Source: an uncultured Collinsella sp. (lineage in GTDB: Bacteria; Actinomycetota; Coriobacteriia; Coriobacteriales; Coriobacteriaceae). Taken from it: a DNA stretch of 64,000 nt. The translations under genes and the position numbers were made by a program. The notes under the pieces were generated by a model, which saw only the letters and a program-made list of their open reading frames with translations, had not been told where the DNA came from and ran no database searches. Positions 16,795 to 26,048 of this stretch are shown piece after piece; within the stretch, counting starts at the first letter, position 1, and each line of letters starts with the position of its first letter. The stretch covers positions 21,018-85,017 of the forward strand of contig CAMQJB010000001.1 in assembly GCA_947002045.1 (NCBI GenBank). The letters are read 5' to 3'.

Positions 16795-18791
16795 TGGCCG
16801 AAAAACTCGGCGTCTGCTGCTCGCCAGGGGCGGAAGGTGGCGGGATCAATCTTTACGTGCGCCGTGGCGGGTACGTCGTACCACTTGACGGTGTAGCCAG
16901 CGCCGTGAGAGCAAAAGACCGAGTCGGGCGTGTTGGACAGATCGGCCTCGGGCTCGTAGGCGGCCGCCTCGATGACGCGCTCGGCATCATGGCAAGCCGC
17001 ATAGCCGGCGAACTCCAGGTACAGATGCCCACGACCACTCGTGTAGGCAGCCACCTCCAGCGCGTAATCCTGCACCTCGGATGCCGGCACGCGACCCACA
17101 AGCTTCGCTCGGTCACCCGTCATCGTCGGTGGCTCGTACTCGGCACCCATGCGTGTGGCATCCGAGAGCGCCCGACCCACGCACTCCCCCGGCACCTCGA
17201 GCTCAAAGTGGTACCACGGCTCCAGCAACACGGCCGCGCCGGCCTCACGCGCCTGCATGAGCCCCTGGCGAATCGCGCGGTACGTGGCCTGGCGAAAATC
17301 GCCGCCCTCGGTGTGTTTGGCATGCGCGCGGCCGCCTGTGAGCGTAATGCGCACATCGGTGATGGGCGAGCCGGTCAGCACGCCCAGGTGATCGCGCTCC
17401 ATGGCGTTGGTGAGCGCCAGACGTTGCCAGTTAAGATCGAGCTCGTCGGTCGAGGTCACGGTGCCAAACTGCACGCCCGAGCCCGCCGGCAACGGCTCCA
17501 GACGTAGATGCACCTCGGCGTAGTGGCGCAGTGGCTCAAAGTGGCCCACGCCCTCGACCGGCTGCGAAATAGTCTCCTTATAGAGAATGCCGCCAGGCTC
17601 AAACGCAATCGAAAGGCCAAAACGATCGGCCAACACCCGCTGCACAACCTCGAGTTGCACAGCGCCCATCAACTGCAAATGAATCTGCTCAAGATGAGTA
17701 TTCCAGCTTACGCCGAGCATAGGATCTTCGTCCGCCAACTCAGTCAGCGCTTTGAACACCGCATGGACATCGTGTTCGCCCGGAAGCACCGTATAGGTGA
17801 GGACTGGCGCAATGACGGGCGCATCGCCCGCGGGCTCTGCGCCCAGGGCGTCCCCCGGGCGAACGTGCGCAAGGCCCGTCACGGCACAAATACCGCCAGC
17901 AGCAACTTCCTGGGCAAGCTCATACTTCTCGCCGTTATAGATGCGCACCTGGTCGATCTTTTGCTCCCATGCCTCGGCGCCGGAACGTCCGTTAATCACC
18001 TGTTTGGCATGCAGCGTTCCGCCGGTCACCTTGACCCAGGTAAGACGCTCGCCACGGTCTCCACGACTCACGCGGTAGACACGCGCGGCGAACTCCTGAG
18101 GCCATGTTCGCTCTAGCATCAAAGCGCATATGCCGTCGAGTAGCTCTTCCACACCCTGGTCCTTGAGTGCCGAGCCAGCAAAGCAGGGAAAGAGCTTGCG
18201 CTCGGCAACCATGCGCGACAGCGTCGCGACGGAAAGCTCACCCGCCTCAAGAAACTCCTCGAGCGCCGCCTCGTCCAACGCAGCAGCGTCCTCCTGAACG
18301 GCACCACCCGCCAACAGTTCGCTGGCATCCAGGCAGCCCTCGGAAAGATGTTGCCCAAGTTGTGCCAGCAAAACATCGCGACCGGGATTCTCCAAATCGA
18401 TTTTGTTGATAAAGATGAACGTCGGAATGTCATAGCGCGCAAGCAGGCGCCACAGGGTTTCGGTGTGTCCCTGCACGCCATCGTTGGCGCCCACAACCAA
18501 AATCGCGTAGTCCAGCGCGCGCAACGTGCGCTCCGCCTCGGCAGAAAAATCGACATGCCCCGGTGCATCCACGAGCATGACGTGGGTATCACCGTGGTCG
18601 AGCACGGCCTGCGACGAGAAAATCGTGATGCCACGTTCGCGCTCGATCTCGTTCGTATCCAGATGCGAATCGCCATCGTCCACGCGGCCGCGTTTGCGAA
18701 TACGACCCGCGTTGAACAGCATGGCCTCGGCCAGCGTGGTCTTGCCGGCATCAACATGCGCCAAGATCCCAACGACCGCTTGCTTCGACAT
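16788..18791 (-). CDS. Tet(M)/EF-G-like ribosomal-protection GTPase
   Basis: 667 aa translation-factor GTPase with the layout of EF-G and the Tet(M)/(O)/(W) ribosomal protection proteins. Motifs are GILAHVDAGKTT (G1), ERGITIFSS (G2), DAPGHVDFS (G3) and FINKIDLE (G4), then domain II and EF-G-like domains III-V. ATG 18791 has AGAGGAGAGCC upstream; more distal in-frame starts are rejected. The start MSKQAVVGILAHVDAGKTT resembles Tet proteins more than EF-G, but the chromosomal setting among housekeeping genes suggests an intrinsic factor. Whether it gives tetracycline resistance cannot be told from the sequence alone. Confidence 0.85.
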   Translation of the reverse strand: MSKQAVVGILAHVDAGKTTLAEAMLFNAGRIRKRGRVDDGDSHLDTNEIERERGITIFSSQAVLDHGDTHVMLVDAPGHVDFSAEAERTLRALDYAILVVGANDGVQGHTETLWRLLARYDIPTFIFINKIDLENPGRDVLLAQLGQHLSEGCLDASELLAGGAVQEDAAALDEAALEEFLEAGELSVATLSRMVAERKLFPCFAGSALKDQGVEELLDGICALMLERTWPQEFAARVYRVSRGDRGERLTWVKVTGGTLHAKQVINGRSGAEAWEQKIDQVRIYNGEKYELAQEVAAGGICAVTGLAHVRPGDALGAEPAGDAPVIAPVLTYTVLPGEHDVHAVFKALTELADEDPMLGVSWNTHLEQIHLQLMGAVQLEVVQRVLADRFGLSIAFEPGGILYKETISQPVEGVGHFEPLRHYAEVHLRLEPLPAGSGVQFGTVTSTDELDLNWQRLALTNAMERDHLGVLTGSPITDVRITLTGGRAHAKHTEGGDFRQATYRAIRQGLMQAREAGAAVLLEPWYHFELEVPGECVGRALSDATRMGAEYEPPTMTGDRAKLVGRVPASEVQDYALEVAAYTSGRGHLYLEFAGYAACHDAERVIEAAAYEPEADLSNTPDSVFCSHGAGYTVKWYDVPATAHVKIDPATFRPWRAADAEFFGHM

Positions 18792-18978
18792 GGCTCTCCT
18801 CTTATTACAAGCCCATCGCACGCGGCAACGGGCACTCACGCTCCACACTGGATGATACAATTTACGGGCCGGCGGGCGAAGCGGGCCCTATCCCCCGACC
18901 GAGCTCATCGCCCCGCGTTGCCGCGCGGCGATTTTCGTAGGTTCGCGCCTTGCGAAAGCCGGCTTGCAAAACAGCACA

Positions 18979-19018
18979 GCGAACGAAAATGGCCCCCCCC
19001 GAGGCCATTTTCGTTCGC
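18979..19018. terminator. Inverted repeat with a run of eight C, downstream of the GNAT gene
   Basis: AGCGAACGAAAATGGCC and GGCCATTTTCGTTCGCGC form a 16-bp near-perfect stem; the loop contains a run of eight C. It lies 28 nt after the GNAT stop, read on the minus strand. A U-rich tail is only present inside the stem, so its terminator role is probable but not proven. Confidence 0.6.
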
Positions 19019-19045
19019 GCGAATTATTGATACGCGCCCTCGATC

Positions 19046-19534
19046 TTATGCCTCGCGCAGCCAGTCAAACGCAACACGCGGCGTGCCGTCCGACACATAC
19101 ACGACGCCGGCGCGCTCAAAGCCGGCCTTTATGATGGCACCTTGCATGGGCAGGTTGTCCTGATGCGTGTCGATGCGCAGGTGATCGGCACGCTCCTTGG
19201 CAAAGGCAAACATCGCAGCCGCGATACCGTGCACGGTGCCATCGGACGCCACACGGTGCAGCACGGCGTACGGAGTGTCGCTGCGCCATTGACCATCCTC
19301 AATTACGTCATAGCACTCGTCCGGGCCCGGCAAAAAGGCAAACGTCGCCACCACGCGGCCATCGACTTCGCACACATAGCTGCCACCGGCGGCGATATCG
19401 GCAGCCAGTTGCTCGGCAGAAGGCGTGCCCTCGGGCCACTGTGTGGCGTTGCCATGCGCGCGCATAAAGACGCGGGCCGCGTCATAGATAGCCATGACAG
19501 CGGGAATGTCGGTATCGAGGGTTTTTCTGATCAT
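19046..19534 (-). CDS. GNAT-family N-acetyltransferase
   Basis: 162 aa. It starts IRKTLDTDIPAVMAIYDAARVFM, the usual beta1-alpha1 of GNAT enzymes, and has the acetyl-CoA region AVLHRVASDGTVHGIAAAMF and LRIDTHQDNLPMQGAIIKAGFE (motif B). The substrate is unknown. ATG 19534 is chosen over GTG 19537 because the spacing to GAGG is better. It is divergent from the small 100-aa protein with a shared palindrome between them. Confidence 0.88.
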   Translation of the reverse strand: MIRKTLDTDIPAVMAIYDAARVFMRAHGNATQWPEGTPSAEQLAADIAAGGSYVCEVDGRVVATFAFLPGPDECYDVIEDGQWRSDTPYAVLHRVASDGTVHGIAAAMFAFAKERADHLRIDTHQDNLPMQGAIIKAGFERAGVVYVSDGTPRVAFDWLREA

Positions 19535-19555
19535 CACGCGGCGACCTCACGTTTA

Positions 19556-19587
19556 TTGGTATCACTTTGATTGAGCAATGATACCAA
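19556..19587. promoter_or_regulatory. Perfect 9-bp palindrome between divergent genes
   Basis: TTGGTATCA / TGATACCAA with a 14-nt spacer, centred between the GNAT start and the next gene's ribosome site. It could be a shared operator. The half-site resembles the TATACCAA repeats at 16730-16760, perhaps by chance. Confidence 0.45.
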
Positions 19588-19605
19588 CGTTTGGAGAGGG
19601 GCGCG

Positions 19606-19908
19606 ATGCAGATGGGGAGCAAAAAGCGAGCCGCCTGGTCAAAGGCCAAAAGCGAGTTTTTGGGCGCTGCCACCGGCGGCGATATGAGCGACCTGTTTGC
19701 ACGCGAGGACGAGCGCCGCGACGCCCTGGATGCCGAGCGCGATGAGGCCTGGCGCTACAAGTCGTGCGAACGCAAAAACCGTTACGACACGCGCGCCGAG
19801 GCCGAGGCCGTTATGGCCGAATGCGAAAACCGCGGGCGGCGCGGTTTGGCCTGCTACAAATGCGAATACTGCGGCGGATGGCACCTGACGTCGCACCCTT
19901 GGAAATAG
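19606..19908 (+). CDS. Small zinc-ribbon-like protein, function unknown
   Basis: 100 aa, basic and highly charged. The C-terminus ends CYKCEYCGGWHLTSHPWK, a CxxC pair followed by WHLT that is familiar from small proteins of phages and actinobacteria. An earlier Cys (KSCERKNRYDTRAEAEA) could complete a metal site. ATG 19606 has GGAGAGGG 5 nt upstream; the TTG at 19591 overlaps that ribosome site. No function can be assigned. Confidence 0.7.
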   Translation: MQMGSKKRAAWSKAKSEFLGAATGGDMSDLFAREDERRDALDAERDEAWRYKSCERKNRYDTRAEAEAVMAECENRGRRGLACYKCEYCGGWHLTSHPWK

Positions 19909-19956
19909 GCGCCGCTTCGACACGGCACTGACGGAGCGCCAGCTATCGCGCGCAAG

Positions 19957-20661
19957 CTACGGGCGCGGCGGCACCAAAACATCGTAACGAACGGCCTTGC
20001 CCGCAAGTTGATAGCTCGGCTTAACGCCGGCAAGCAGCGGGCCCTTTACCGGCCGCTTGATAACGACCTTGCGCGGACGCGCCGCAAGCGCAGCTTCGAC
20101 CAGCGTCTCCTCATCGGCACATGGCTGTTCCAGATGATGCAAGAGTTGGAACTTCTTTTTCACCGCCGCGCTCTTGGTGCGCTCGGGAAACATGGGATCC
20201 AGATACACCGCGTCGGGAGCGGCGAGCTCGCCCTGCCCGATCAGCTCAGCTGTATGGCGAAGGCCGGCAATGCTGTCCTCGCCCGCATGAAGGCGCATGC
20301 GAGCCACGGCAGCCGCAAGCACCTGATCATCCGCCGCGCGATCCAAGGCATCCTTGAGGAGCGCCGCGATCACGCAATCCTGCTCATACAGATCGACGGT
20401 AAAGCCCGCGGCCGCCAACAGCAGCGAATCCTCGCCAAAGCCTGCCGTGGCATCAATCGCCCATGGGCTCTCGATGCCTTTTGTGCGCGCAGCCTTTACC
20501 AGCAGCTCTTGCTGCAGACGGCCTTGCTTGAGTCGTGGCAGCATGCGGGCAAAATCGGCACGCAGCTCCATCGCGCCGTCGGTGAGCGTGAGGCCCTCGG
20601 ACTTCCGCACGAGCTCGAGCCCCGCGGCCCGAGCAACAGAAAAGGGATCGACGACGCCCAT
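19957..20661 (-). CDS. rsmJ: 16S rRNA (guanine(1516)-N2)-methyltransferase-like (RsmJ family)
   Basis: 234 aa SAM-dependent methyltransferase. WAIDATAGFGEDSLLLAAAG is motif I, VYLDPMFPERTKSA is the DPPY-like catalytic motif IV typical of RsmJ, and the C-terminal KPSYQLAGKAVRYDV also fits. RsmJ methylates G1516 of 16S rRNA. ATG 20661 has AAGGAG 5 nt upstream; GTG 20667 overlaps this ribosome site. Assignment by motif order. Confidence 0.85.
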   Translation of the reverse strand: MGVVDPFSVARAAGLELVRKSEGLTLTDGAMELRADFARMLPRLKQGRLQQELLVKAARTKGIESPWAIDATAGFGEDSLLLAAAGFTVDLYEQDCVIAALLKDALDRAADDQVLAAAVARMRLHAGEDSIAGLRHTAELIGQGELAAPDAVYLDPMFPERTKSAAVKKKFQLLHHLEQPCADEETLVEAALAARPRKVVIKRPVKGPLLAGVKPSYQLAGKAVRYDVLVPPRP

Positions 20662-20725
20662 GGACACTCCTTAACAAGCAAAACGAATACGCGGGGCGCC
20701 GTTTATGCCAGCACCCAACCGTCCG

Positions 20726-20869
20726 CTATTGTCCCACATGCGACATGGCCCACAGCATCGCAATGCAAAGCACCGCCATCAATCCCGTGCACACGGCAGC
20801 GATCACAGAATCGCCCATGCGCCTTCCCAACGACCGCGGCTCACGCACTTGCCCTGTTCCGTACATCAT
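20726..20869 (-). CDS. 47-aa single-span membrane protein
   Basis: Short gene with a strong ribosome site (AAGGAGGAGCC before ATG 20869). The N-terminal half is charged (REPRSLGRRMGDS) and is followed by one hydrophobic helix (VIAAVCTGLMAVLCIAMLWA) and a short tail. It lies between rsmJ and a four-helix membrane protein on the other strand. No known function; the strong start signal and helix support it being real. Confidence 0.6.
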   Translation of the reverse strand: MMYGTGQVREPRSLGRRMGDSVIAAVCTGLMAVLCIAMLWAMSHVGQ

Positions 20870-21098
20870 GGCTCCTCCTTGAGACCAGCTCCTTGTTACG
20901 GCCTCATCATCGCAGCGCCGCACATGGGCTGCCATCGATTTGGCTTACGTCCAGCTTTCCTTTTTGAAAGGTTGGACCGTACAGGCAAGAGACGCTTTCA
21001 AACGCATGCATCGTCCCGTTGAACTACAATGTGCTTCACGATATGTGCCGTAACCTGGGCGCGACAGATTCTCCGCGCCCGCATCGAAAGGACCAGCT

Positions 21099-21500
21099 AT
21101 GAGCGCTGCTCGCAAGACACTCAAAATCCTTGCCCTGATTTATTTTGTTCTGGGCATCGCCAGCCTCGTCATCGGAATTGCCGGCATTGTTACCGGCAAT
21201 TTTGGATCCGCTTACGGATCGAACGCCACACTCGCCGCTGTTGTGGTGATTGTTAAGGGCCTCGTCGACCTTGCCGCAGGCGTCACCGGTATCAAGGGCG
21301 CCAACAAGCCTTCGCAGGTGGATGGCGCATTTAAGCTCGGTATCGTTGCCGCGGCAGCCACGCTCCTCCAAGCCGTGCTCACGCTTCCCGCACTCGGCGG
21401 CAGCTCCGTCAATATAATCGCCTTTGTCATCGTGGTCTACGACCTGTTCTTTGTTCAGCAGGCACACGCCGTTAAGGCCGAGAACAAGGACCGCCTGTAA
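21099..21500 (+). CDS. Four-helix membrane protein, unknown function
   Basis: 133 aa with four hydrophobic segments (about 8-32, 43-63, 75-97, 102-122), short loops and a basic C-terminus. It has no recognised catalytic motif. It begins MSAARKTLKILALIYFVLG after AAAGGACCAGCT and is followed by a good terminator, so it appears to be a single-gene unit. Confidence 0.75.
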   Translation: MSAARKTLKILALIYFVLGIASLVIGIAGIVTGNFGSAYGSNATLAAVVVIVKGLVDLAAGVTGIKGANKPSQVDGAFKLGIVAAAATLLQAVLTLPALGGSSVNIIAFVIVVYDLFFVQQAHAVKAENKDRL

Positions 21501-21538
21501 GCGCTCGCTTCTCATAAGCTCTGCAGCCAAGCAACTAA

Positions 21539-21574
21539 AAAGGGCCGATCGCGCATCTCCGCGGTCGGCCCTTT
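21539..21574 (+). terminator. Terminator after the four-helix membrane protein
   Basis: AAAGGGCCGA / TCGGCCCTTT stem with A-run before and CTTTACGTTT after, 38 nt past the stop codon. Confidence 0.8.
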
Positions 21575-21591
21575 ACGTTTGCCCAGATAAA

Positions 21592-21626
21592 ACCTACCAA
21601 AACAAACCTGTCCCTTTTTGGCAGGT
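21592..21626. repeat. Dispersed palindrome, ACCTGCC type (R7)
   Basis: Near copy of the element at 984-1018. It lies 2 nt from the stop codon of the RlmA-like gene. Confidence 0.8.
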
Positions 21627-21628
21627 TG

Positions 21629-22444
21629 TTAGCTGTGGCGGTACTCGGCGATGATGAAGTCGATGTCGGTTTGAAGGGTGTCCAAGTTTGCCAGGCGCTC
21701 TTTATCGGCAGGGCGCGTGCGGTAGTAGTACGGCGTCATCTGGAACACCGCCTCGATGTCGGCCTGCGTCTGGAGCGTAATATTCGCAGATACCCGGTGC
21801 GTTCCGACTAACTCGAGCTCGGTTGTCTTCGGCAGCTTCTCATCGTTAAGGTACGGCGTGTCGTAGAGCACCTCCTTGAGCCCAAACAGATGGCGGGCAC
21901 CTGGCACGACGGTGTAGAGCGAGCCCTCGGGCGCCAGCACGCGAGAAAACTCACGCTCGTTAAAGGTAGCGAAGAGCTCGGTCACCATATCGAAGGCGCC
22001 ATCGGCCACGGGGATATCCTTCATGTTGGCCACGAAGTAGGTCGCGTCGCCGCGCTTGGCGGCCAGGCGCACCATCTCCTTGCCCAGGTCGAAACCGTAA
22101 GCATCCACGCCCGGCACCGCGCCCATGGCGCTGGTGTAGTAGCCCTCGCCGCAGCAAATATCGAGCAAGGCCAGCGGCTTGTCCGACGTAGCTGCGCACC
22201 GCTGAGCTCGTTCGCGCACCAGCTCGACCATCGCATCGCGCAACGGCGCATAGTATCCGCGGTTCAGAAAGTCACGACGACTGCGCGCCTGTGACTTGGG
22301 ATCGCCCATAGAGTCGCCGCTCTTGGACGAGCGCAGTAGGTACAGATAGCCCTCGCGCGCACGGTCAAACCGGTGTCCGCCCGCGCATGCAGCACCGCGC
22401 TCGTTATCCACCAGTGGCTCATGGCAAACGGGACACAACAACAT
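21629..22444 (-). CDS. rlmA: RlmA-type 23S rRNA guanine methyltransferase
   Basis: 271 aa. The N-terminus has a zinc-binding knuckle (LLCPVCHEPL ... ACAGGHRFD) as in RlmA/TlrB, which methylate 23S rRNA G745/G748. SAM motif I is LLDICCGEGYYT (about 113). The YLYLL motif and DSMGDPKSQARSRRDFL segment, which match the family, are near residue 30-60. TlrB-type proteins give tylosin resistance, while RlmA is housekeeping; which applies is unknown. Palindromes lie at both ends. Confidence 0.88.
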   Translation of the reverse strand: MLLCPVCHEPLVDNERGAACAGGHRFDRAREGYLYLLRSSKSGDSMGDPKSQARSRRDFLNRGYYAPLRDAMVELVRERAQRCAATSDKPLALLDICCGEGYYTSAMGAVPGVDAYGFDLGKEMVRLAAKRGDATYFVANMKDIPVADGAFDMVTELFATFNEREFSRVLAPEGSLYTVVPGARHLFGLKEVLYDTPYLNDEKLPKTTELELVGTHRVSANITLQTQADIEAVFQMTPYYYRTRPADKERLANLDTLQTDIDFIIAEYRHS

Positions 22445-22500
22445 GGCAACTCCTTAGCGCGAACAACACAACGCCCACCATTGTCGCACGCCTTCCCCAC

Positions 22501-22558
22501 CTAGTCATTGGGGACGTTCTTAAATGACTAGTCGTTTAAGAACGTCCCCAACGACTAG
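22501..22558. repeat. Dispersed palindrome, GGGGACGTTCTT type (R8)
   Basis: Arms TTGGGGACGTTCTTAAA / TTTAAGAACGTCCCCAA enclose TGACTAGTCG, and an outer CTAGTC / GACTAG extends the stem with one mismatch. It shares its whole core with the element at 42018-42065. It lies between the divergent rlmA and MATE genes. Confidence 0.85.
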
Positions 22559-22622
22559 TCGATTAGGAGTATCATCATCTGCGCAAATAAGCACGAAAGA
22601 GCATGTTAGAGATTGAGAGCGT

Positions 22623-24005
22623 ATGGCTGACACCGTATCTAAGCACATTGACATGACCACCGGCTCGCTGTGGCGCAATATTCCCCTGTTCGCCTTCCCC
22701 GTGGCCGCCACGAGCATCTTGGAGCAGCTATCGAACCTCATCGCCACGGTTATCATCGGTAACTTCTCGGGCGACCAGGGAACCCTCGCCATGGCGGCGG
22801 TCGGCTCCAATGTTCCGCTTACCAGTCTTATGCTCAACCTGTTTATTGGCATGTCGCTTGGCTCCAACGTGGTCATCGCCAACGCTATCGGCCGCAACGA
22901 TCAGAACATGGTCAAACGCGCCGTCCATACCTCGATTTTAATGGCGCTCGTGGGCTTTGTCGTCATCGCGCTGGGCGAAATCTTTGCCGAGCCCATGCTC
23001 GCCGCGCTCAACGTTCCCGCCGAAACCATGCCGCTCGCTTCGCTCTACCTGCGCGTCTTTTTGCTCAGCATGCCCTCGATCTTGCTCTACAACTTTGAGG
23101 CCGCGATCTTCCGCTCCGTCGGCATCACCCGCATGCCGCTGCAGGCGCTTGCTGTGTCCACCGTCCTCAACATTGGCCTGGACCTCATCTTTGTCCCCGT
23201 ACTCCACTGGGGCGTCGCGGGCGTCGCCATCGCCACCGCCATCGCCTACACCGTCAGCGCCGCTACGCTCTTTATCCGCCTGCTCAAGACCGACTCCGTC
23301 GTCCGCGTCACCCCGCGCGACCTGGCTATCGACCCCGTCGCCCTCAAGCGCATCGTCAAGATCGGCCTGCCCGCCGGCATCCAAAGCGCTGTCTTTGCCG
23401 TCGCCAACATCATCATCCAGTCTGCCATCAACAGCCTGGGCACCGAGGTCATGGCGGCATCGAGCGCCGCCATGAGCCTGGAGTACGTGTGCTACAACCT
23501 GCTCAACAGCTTTAGCCAGGCGTGCACCACCTTTGTGGGACAAAACCACGGTGCCCGCCAGATCGATCGCTGCACCAAAACGCTTAAGGTCTGCCTGGTC
23601 GAAGGCGGTATCGTTGCACTCACCACGATCATCGTTATTGTCGGCCTGGGACGCGAGATCTTGTCGCTGTTCAACAGCGACCCCAACATCGTCTCGATCG
23701 GCTATATCCGCGTGTGTTCGATCTTCCCGGCGTACGCCTTTAGCATGTTCTACGAAAACATGTCAGGCTACCTGCGCGGCTTTGGTATCTCGCTCACGCC
23801 CGCCCTCATCACCATGATCTGCGTCTGCGGCATCCGCTTCTATTGGGTGTTCTGCGTGTTCCCGCACTTCCGCACCTTTGCGAACATCATGATGGTCTAC
23901 CCCATCAGCCTGGGCACCACGGCGTTCTTTATGGTCGTGGCGGTACTACTCTGCCACCCGGCACGCACCTATCGCGCCACCCAAGCCAAAGCGACAGCCC
24001 GCTAA
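22623..24005 (+). CDS. MATE-family efflux transporter
   Basis: 460 aa, 12 predicted membrane helices in two homologous halves, as in NorM/DinF transporters that export drugs or metabolites by Na+ or H+ antiport. It starts with GSLWRNIPLFAFPVAATSIL and has NLIATVIIGNFSG, the family's first-helix pattern with the N/D-site region, and the repeat-2 start PVALKRIVKIGLPAGIQS. The substrate is unknown. ATG 22623 follows GAGATTGAGAGCG. Confidence 0.93.
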   Translation: MADTVSKHIDMTTGSLWRNIPLFAFPVAATSILEQLSNLIATVIIGNFSGDQGTLAMAAVGSNVPLTSLMLNLFIGMSLGSNVVIANAIGRNDQNMVKRAVHTSILMALVGFVVIALGEIFAEPMLAALNVPAETMPLASLYLRVFLLSMPSILLYNFEAAIFRSVGITRMPLQALAVSTVLNIGLDLIFVPVLHWGVAGVAIATAIAYTVSAATLFIRLLKTDSVVRVTPRDLAIDPVALKRIVKIGLPAGIQSAVFAVANIIIQSAINSLGTEVMAASSAAMSLEYVCYNLLNSFSQACTTFVGQNHGARQIDRCTKTLKVCLVEGGIVALTTIIVIVGLGREILSLFNSDPNIVSIGYIRVCSIFPAYAFSMFYENMSGYLRGFGISLTPALITMICVCGIRFYWVFCVFPHFRTFANIMMVYPISLGTTAFFMVVAVLLCHPARTYRATQAKATAR

Positions 24006-24032
24006 ACACCGCACTCAACGCCACGCCAGTCA

Positions 24033-24899
24033 TTAATTGACAATATGCGAGCTCATATAGTCGATAAAGCGCCTCGTGGCGATGGGCATGGTGTCCCAGC
24101 TGCGCCAGGCGGCCACCACGTCGCGCGAGGGAGCATGCACGATGGGACGTACGCGAATATCGGCACGCATGCCCTCCACAGTACGACGGTAGAGCATACT
24201 CACGCCTAGGCCCTCCTCCACCATCGCCATGATGGTGTAGTCGTCGGTCACCTCGCTCGTCACGTGCGGCGACAGCCCATGCGTCGCAAATGCATCGAGC
24301 ACCAGGCTCTGTTCGCCCTCATCCAGCAGTACAAACGGCTCGGACGCCAGGTCGGCGAGTGTCACCTTTTCCTTTGCCGTCAGCGGATGCGCGGCCGGCA
24401 ACAATGCCACCAACTCGTCGTGATAGACCACGCGCTTCTCGAGCCCAGCGGTAAATCCGCGTGCCGTAAAGCAAAAATCGACCACGCCATCGTGCACCCA
24501 CTGGGCGTTGCGCGTGTAATCGCCCTGCTTGAGGGTAAAGCGTACGCCCGGGTGCAGGGCTCCAAAATCGCGGATCACGCGCGGCAATACGGTTCGACTC
24601 ACGTTGGTAAACGTCGCGATGCGAATATCAGTCGACGAAAGTCCCAGCAGCTCCTGGCGCTTGCCCTCGAGCTCGGCCTCGGCGGTCACAATCTGGCGCA
24701 GGTACGGCAGATATTGTTTACCGTCGCGCGTAAGCGAAACACCCTGCTTACCGCGCTCGATAAGCGTGGTGCCCAGCTCGCGCTCGAGCGCCTTGACGGC
24801 CTGGCTCACCGCGCTTTGCGTATAGCCCAGCTCGTCGGCCGCACGTTTCAGGCTGCCGCAATCGACCACCATACAAACAATCTGATACCGCGATGCCAT
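24033..24899 (-). CDS. LysR-family transcriptional regulator
   Basis: 288 aa. The N-terminal winged HTH (residues 1-60: GSLKRAADELGYTQSAVSQAVKALEREL) is classical, followed by a periplasmic-binding-like effector domain (about 90-288). ATG 24899 has GGAGG 5 nt upstream. It faces the MATE gene convergently and is divergent from the DMT transporter gene at 25058, which it may control. The effector is unknown. Confidence 0.93.
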   Translation of the reverse strand: MASRYQIVCMVVDCGSLKRAADELGYTQSAVSQAVKALERELGTTLIERGKQGVSLTRDGKQYLPYLRQIVTAEAELEGKRQELLGLSSTDIRIATFTNVSRTVLPRVIRDFGALHPGVRFTLKQGDYTRNAQWVHDGVVDFCFTARGFTAGLEKRVVYHDELVALLPAAHPLTAKEKVTLADLASEPFVLLDEGEQSLVLDAFATHGLSPHVTSEVTDDYTIMAMVEEGLGVSMLYRRTVEGMRADIRVRPIVHAPSRDVVAAWRSWDTMPIATRRFIDYMSSHIVN

Positions 24900-25057
24900 C
24901 GTGCCTCCACATCAATGCAGCCGTAAAACGTTTTGCCAGCGCTTTTTCTGCCTACATTAGTATTTCTTAATCATACTGAAGATACATTCGCTTTACTACA
25001 TCAACATCTGGGAGCAGAATCCTTTTTGCGAAACCGTTCTGTAACAAAAGGAGTCCC

Positions 25058-25960
25058 ATGGATCGTAAAAAAGCAATCGCGCTCTCATTTTCCGTTCCCG
25101 TCGCATGGGGCTTTTCGTATCCCCTCATGAAGATCGGCATGGACAGCATGAACGCCACGAGCATCGTCGCGCTACGCTGCATCATCGCCTTTGTGGTCTG
25201 CCTGCTGCTCTTCCACAAGCGCGCTTTCCGCATCAACCGCGACCTTATGGTCCGTGCCGCCATCATCGGCGCCATTATGGCAACCGAGCTCACCTGCATG
25301 TGCCTGGGCTCCAGCCTCACCTCTGCCTCCACTGCCGGCTTTTTGCAGAGCCTGACGGTCGTAATCGTGCCGTTTGCCAACGCCGCCCTGCTGCGCCGCG
25401 CCCCCGAGCGCAAAGTGCTCGTCGGCACCGCCATCGTCACCTGCGGTATGTTGCTGCTCTCGGGCGCAGACTTTACCAGCCTGAATCCCGGCGCGATCAT
25501 CATGCTGCTCTCGGCCTTTATCTATGCCAGCCACATTATCGTGGCCAAGCGCTTTGTCGAAGAAGTCGATCCGCTTGCTCTGGGCGTTTGGCAGCTGGGC
25601 TTCGGCGGCTTGTTCTCGGGCATCGCCGCATGCGTCTTTGGCGATTTCACACTTCCCAGTACGCCCAGCGAGATCGTCGTTGTCGTTGCCCTCGCACTCA
25701 TCTGCTCTGCCTATGGCTTTATCACCCAGACGCTCGTGCAGCCCCACGTGCCCGCCGAGACCACCGGCTTCGCCTTCTCGCTTGAGCCGGTCTGCTCCGC
25801 TGTCTTTTCGTTCTTCTTGGTTGGCGAGGTCCTGAGCCCCATCGCCTTCTTTGGCGCCGCCCTCATCCTAACCGGGGTCATGGTGGCAACCGTCGAGCTT
25901 CCGCGCCTCCGCGCGCATGGACAGGCTCGCATGGCAGGAGCGCCCGAGCACGTCTCGTAG
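25058..25960 (+). CDS. EamA/DMT-superfamily transporter
   Basis: 300 aa with ten hydrophobic segments in two EamA repeats. It begins AIALSFSVPVAWGFSYPLMKIGMD, typical of DMT exporters of amino acids or metabolites, and the second repeat begins near LNPGAIIMLLSAFIYASHIIV. Ribosome site AAAGGAG lies before ATG 25058. It is divergently arranged with the LysR gene, suggesting LysR-controlled export. Confidence 0.9.
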   Translation: MDRKKAIALSFSVPVAWGFSYPLMKIGMDSMNATSIVALRCIIAFVVCLLLFHKRAFRINRDLMVRAAIIGAIMATELTCMCLGSSLTSASTAGFLQSLTVVIVPFANAALLRRAPERKVLVGTAIVTCGMLLLSGADFTSLNPGAIIMLLSAFIYASHIIVAKRFVEEVDPLALGVWQLGFGGLFSGIAACVFGDFTLPSTPSEIVVVVALALICSAYGFITQTLVQPHVPAETTGFAFSLEPVCSAVFSFFLVGEVLSPIAFFGAALILTGVMVATVELPRLRAHGQARMAGAPEHVS

Positions 25961-26048
25961 ACCCCACTCTTCATACGGCCGTGGCATAAAGGCAACCGGT
26001 GCGCCTTTACAATAGATACCGACAGAGCATCTGACGTAAAGGAGCCCC

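Noticed and set aside
18991..19000. Run of eight C as a phase-variation tract
   Set aside because: It lies in the loop of an intergenic hairpin, not inside a reading frame or at a promoter spacer.
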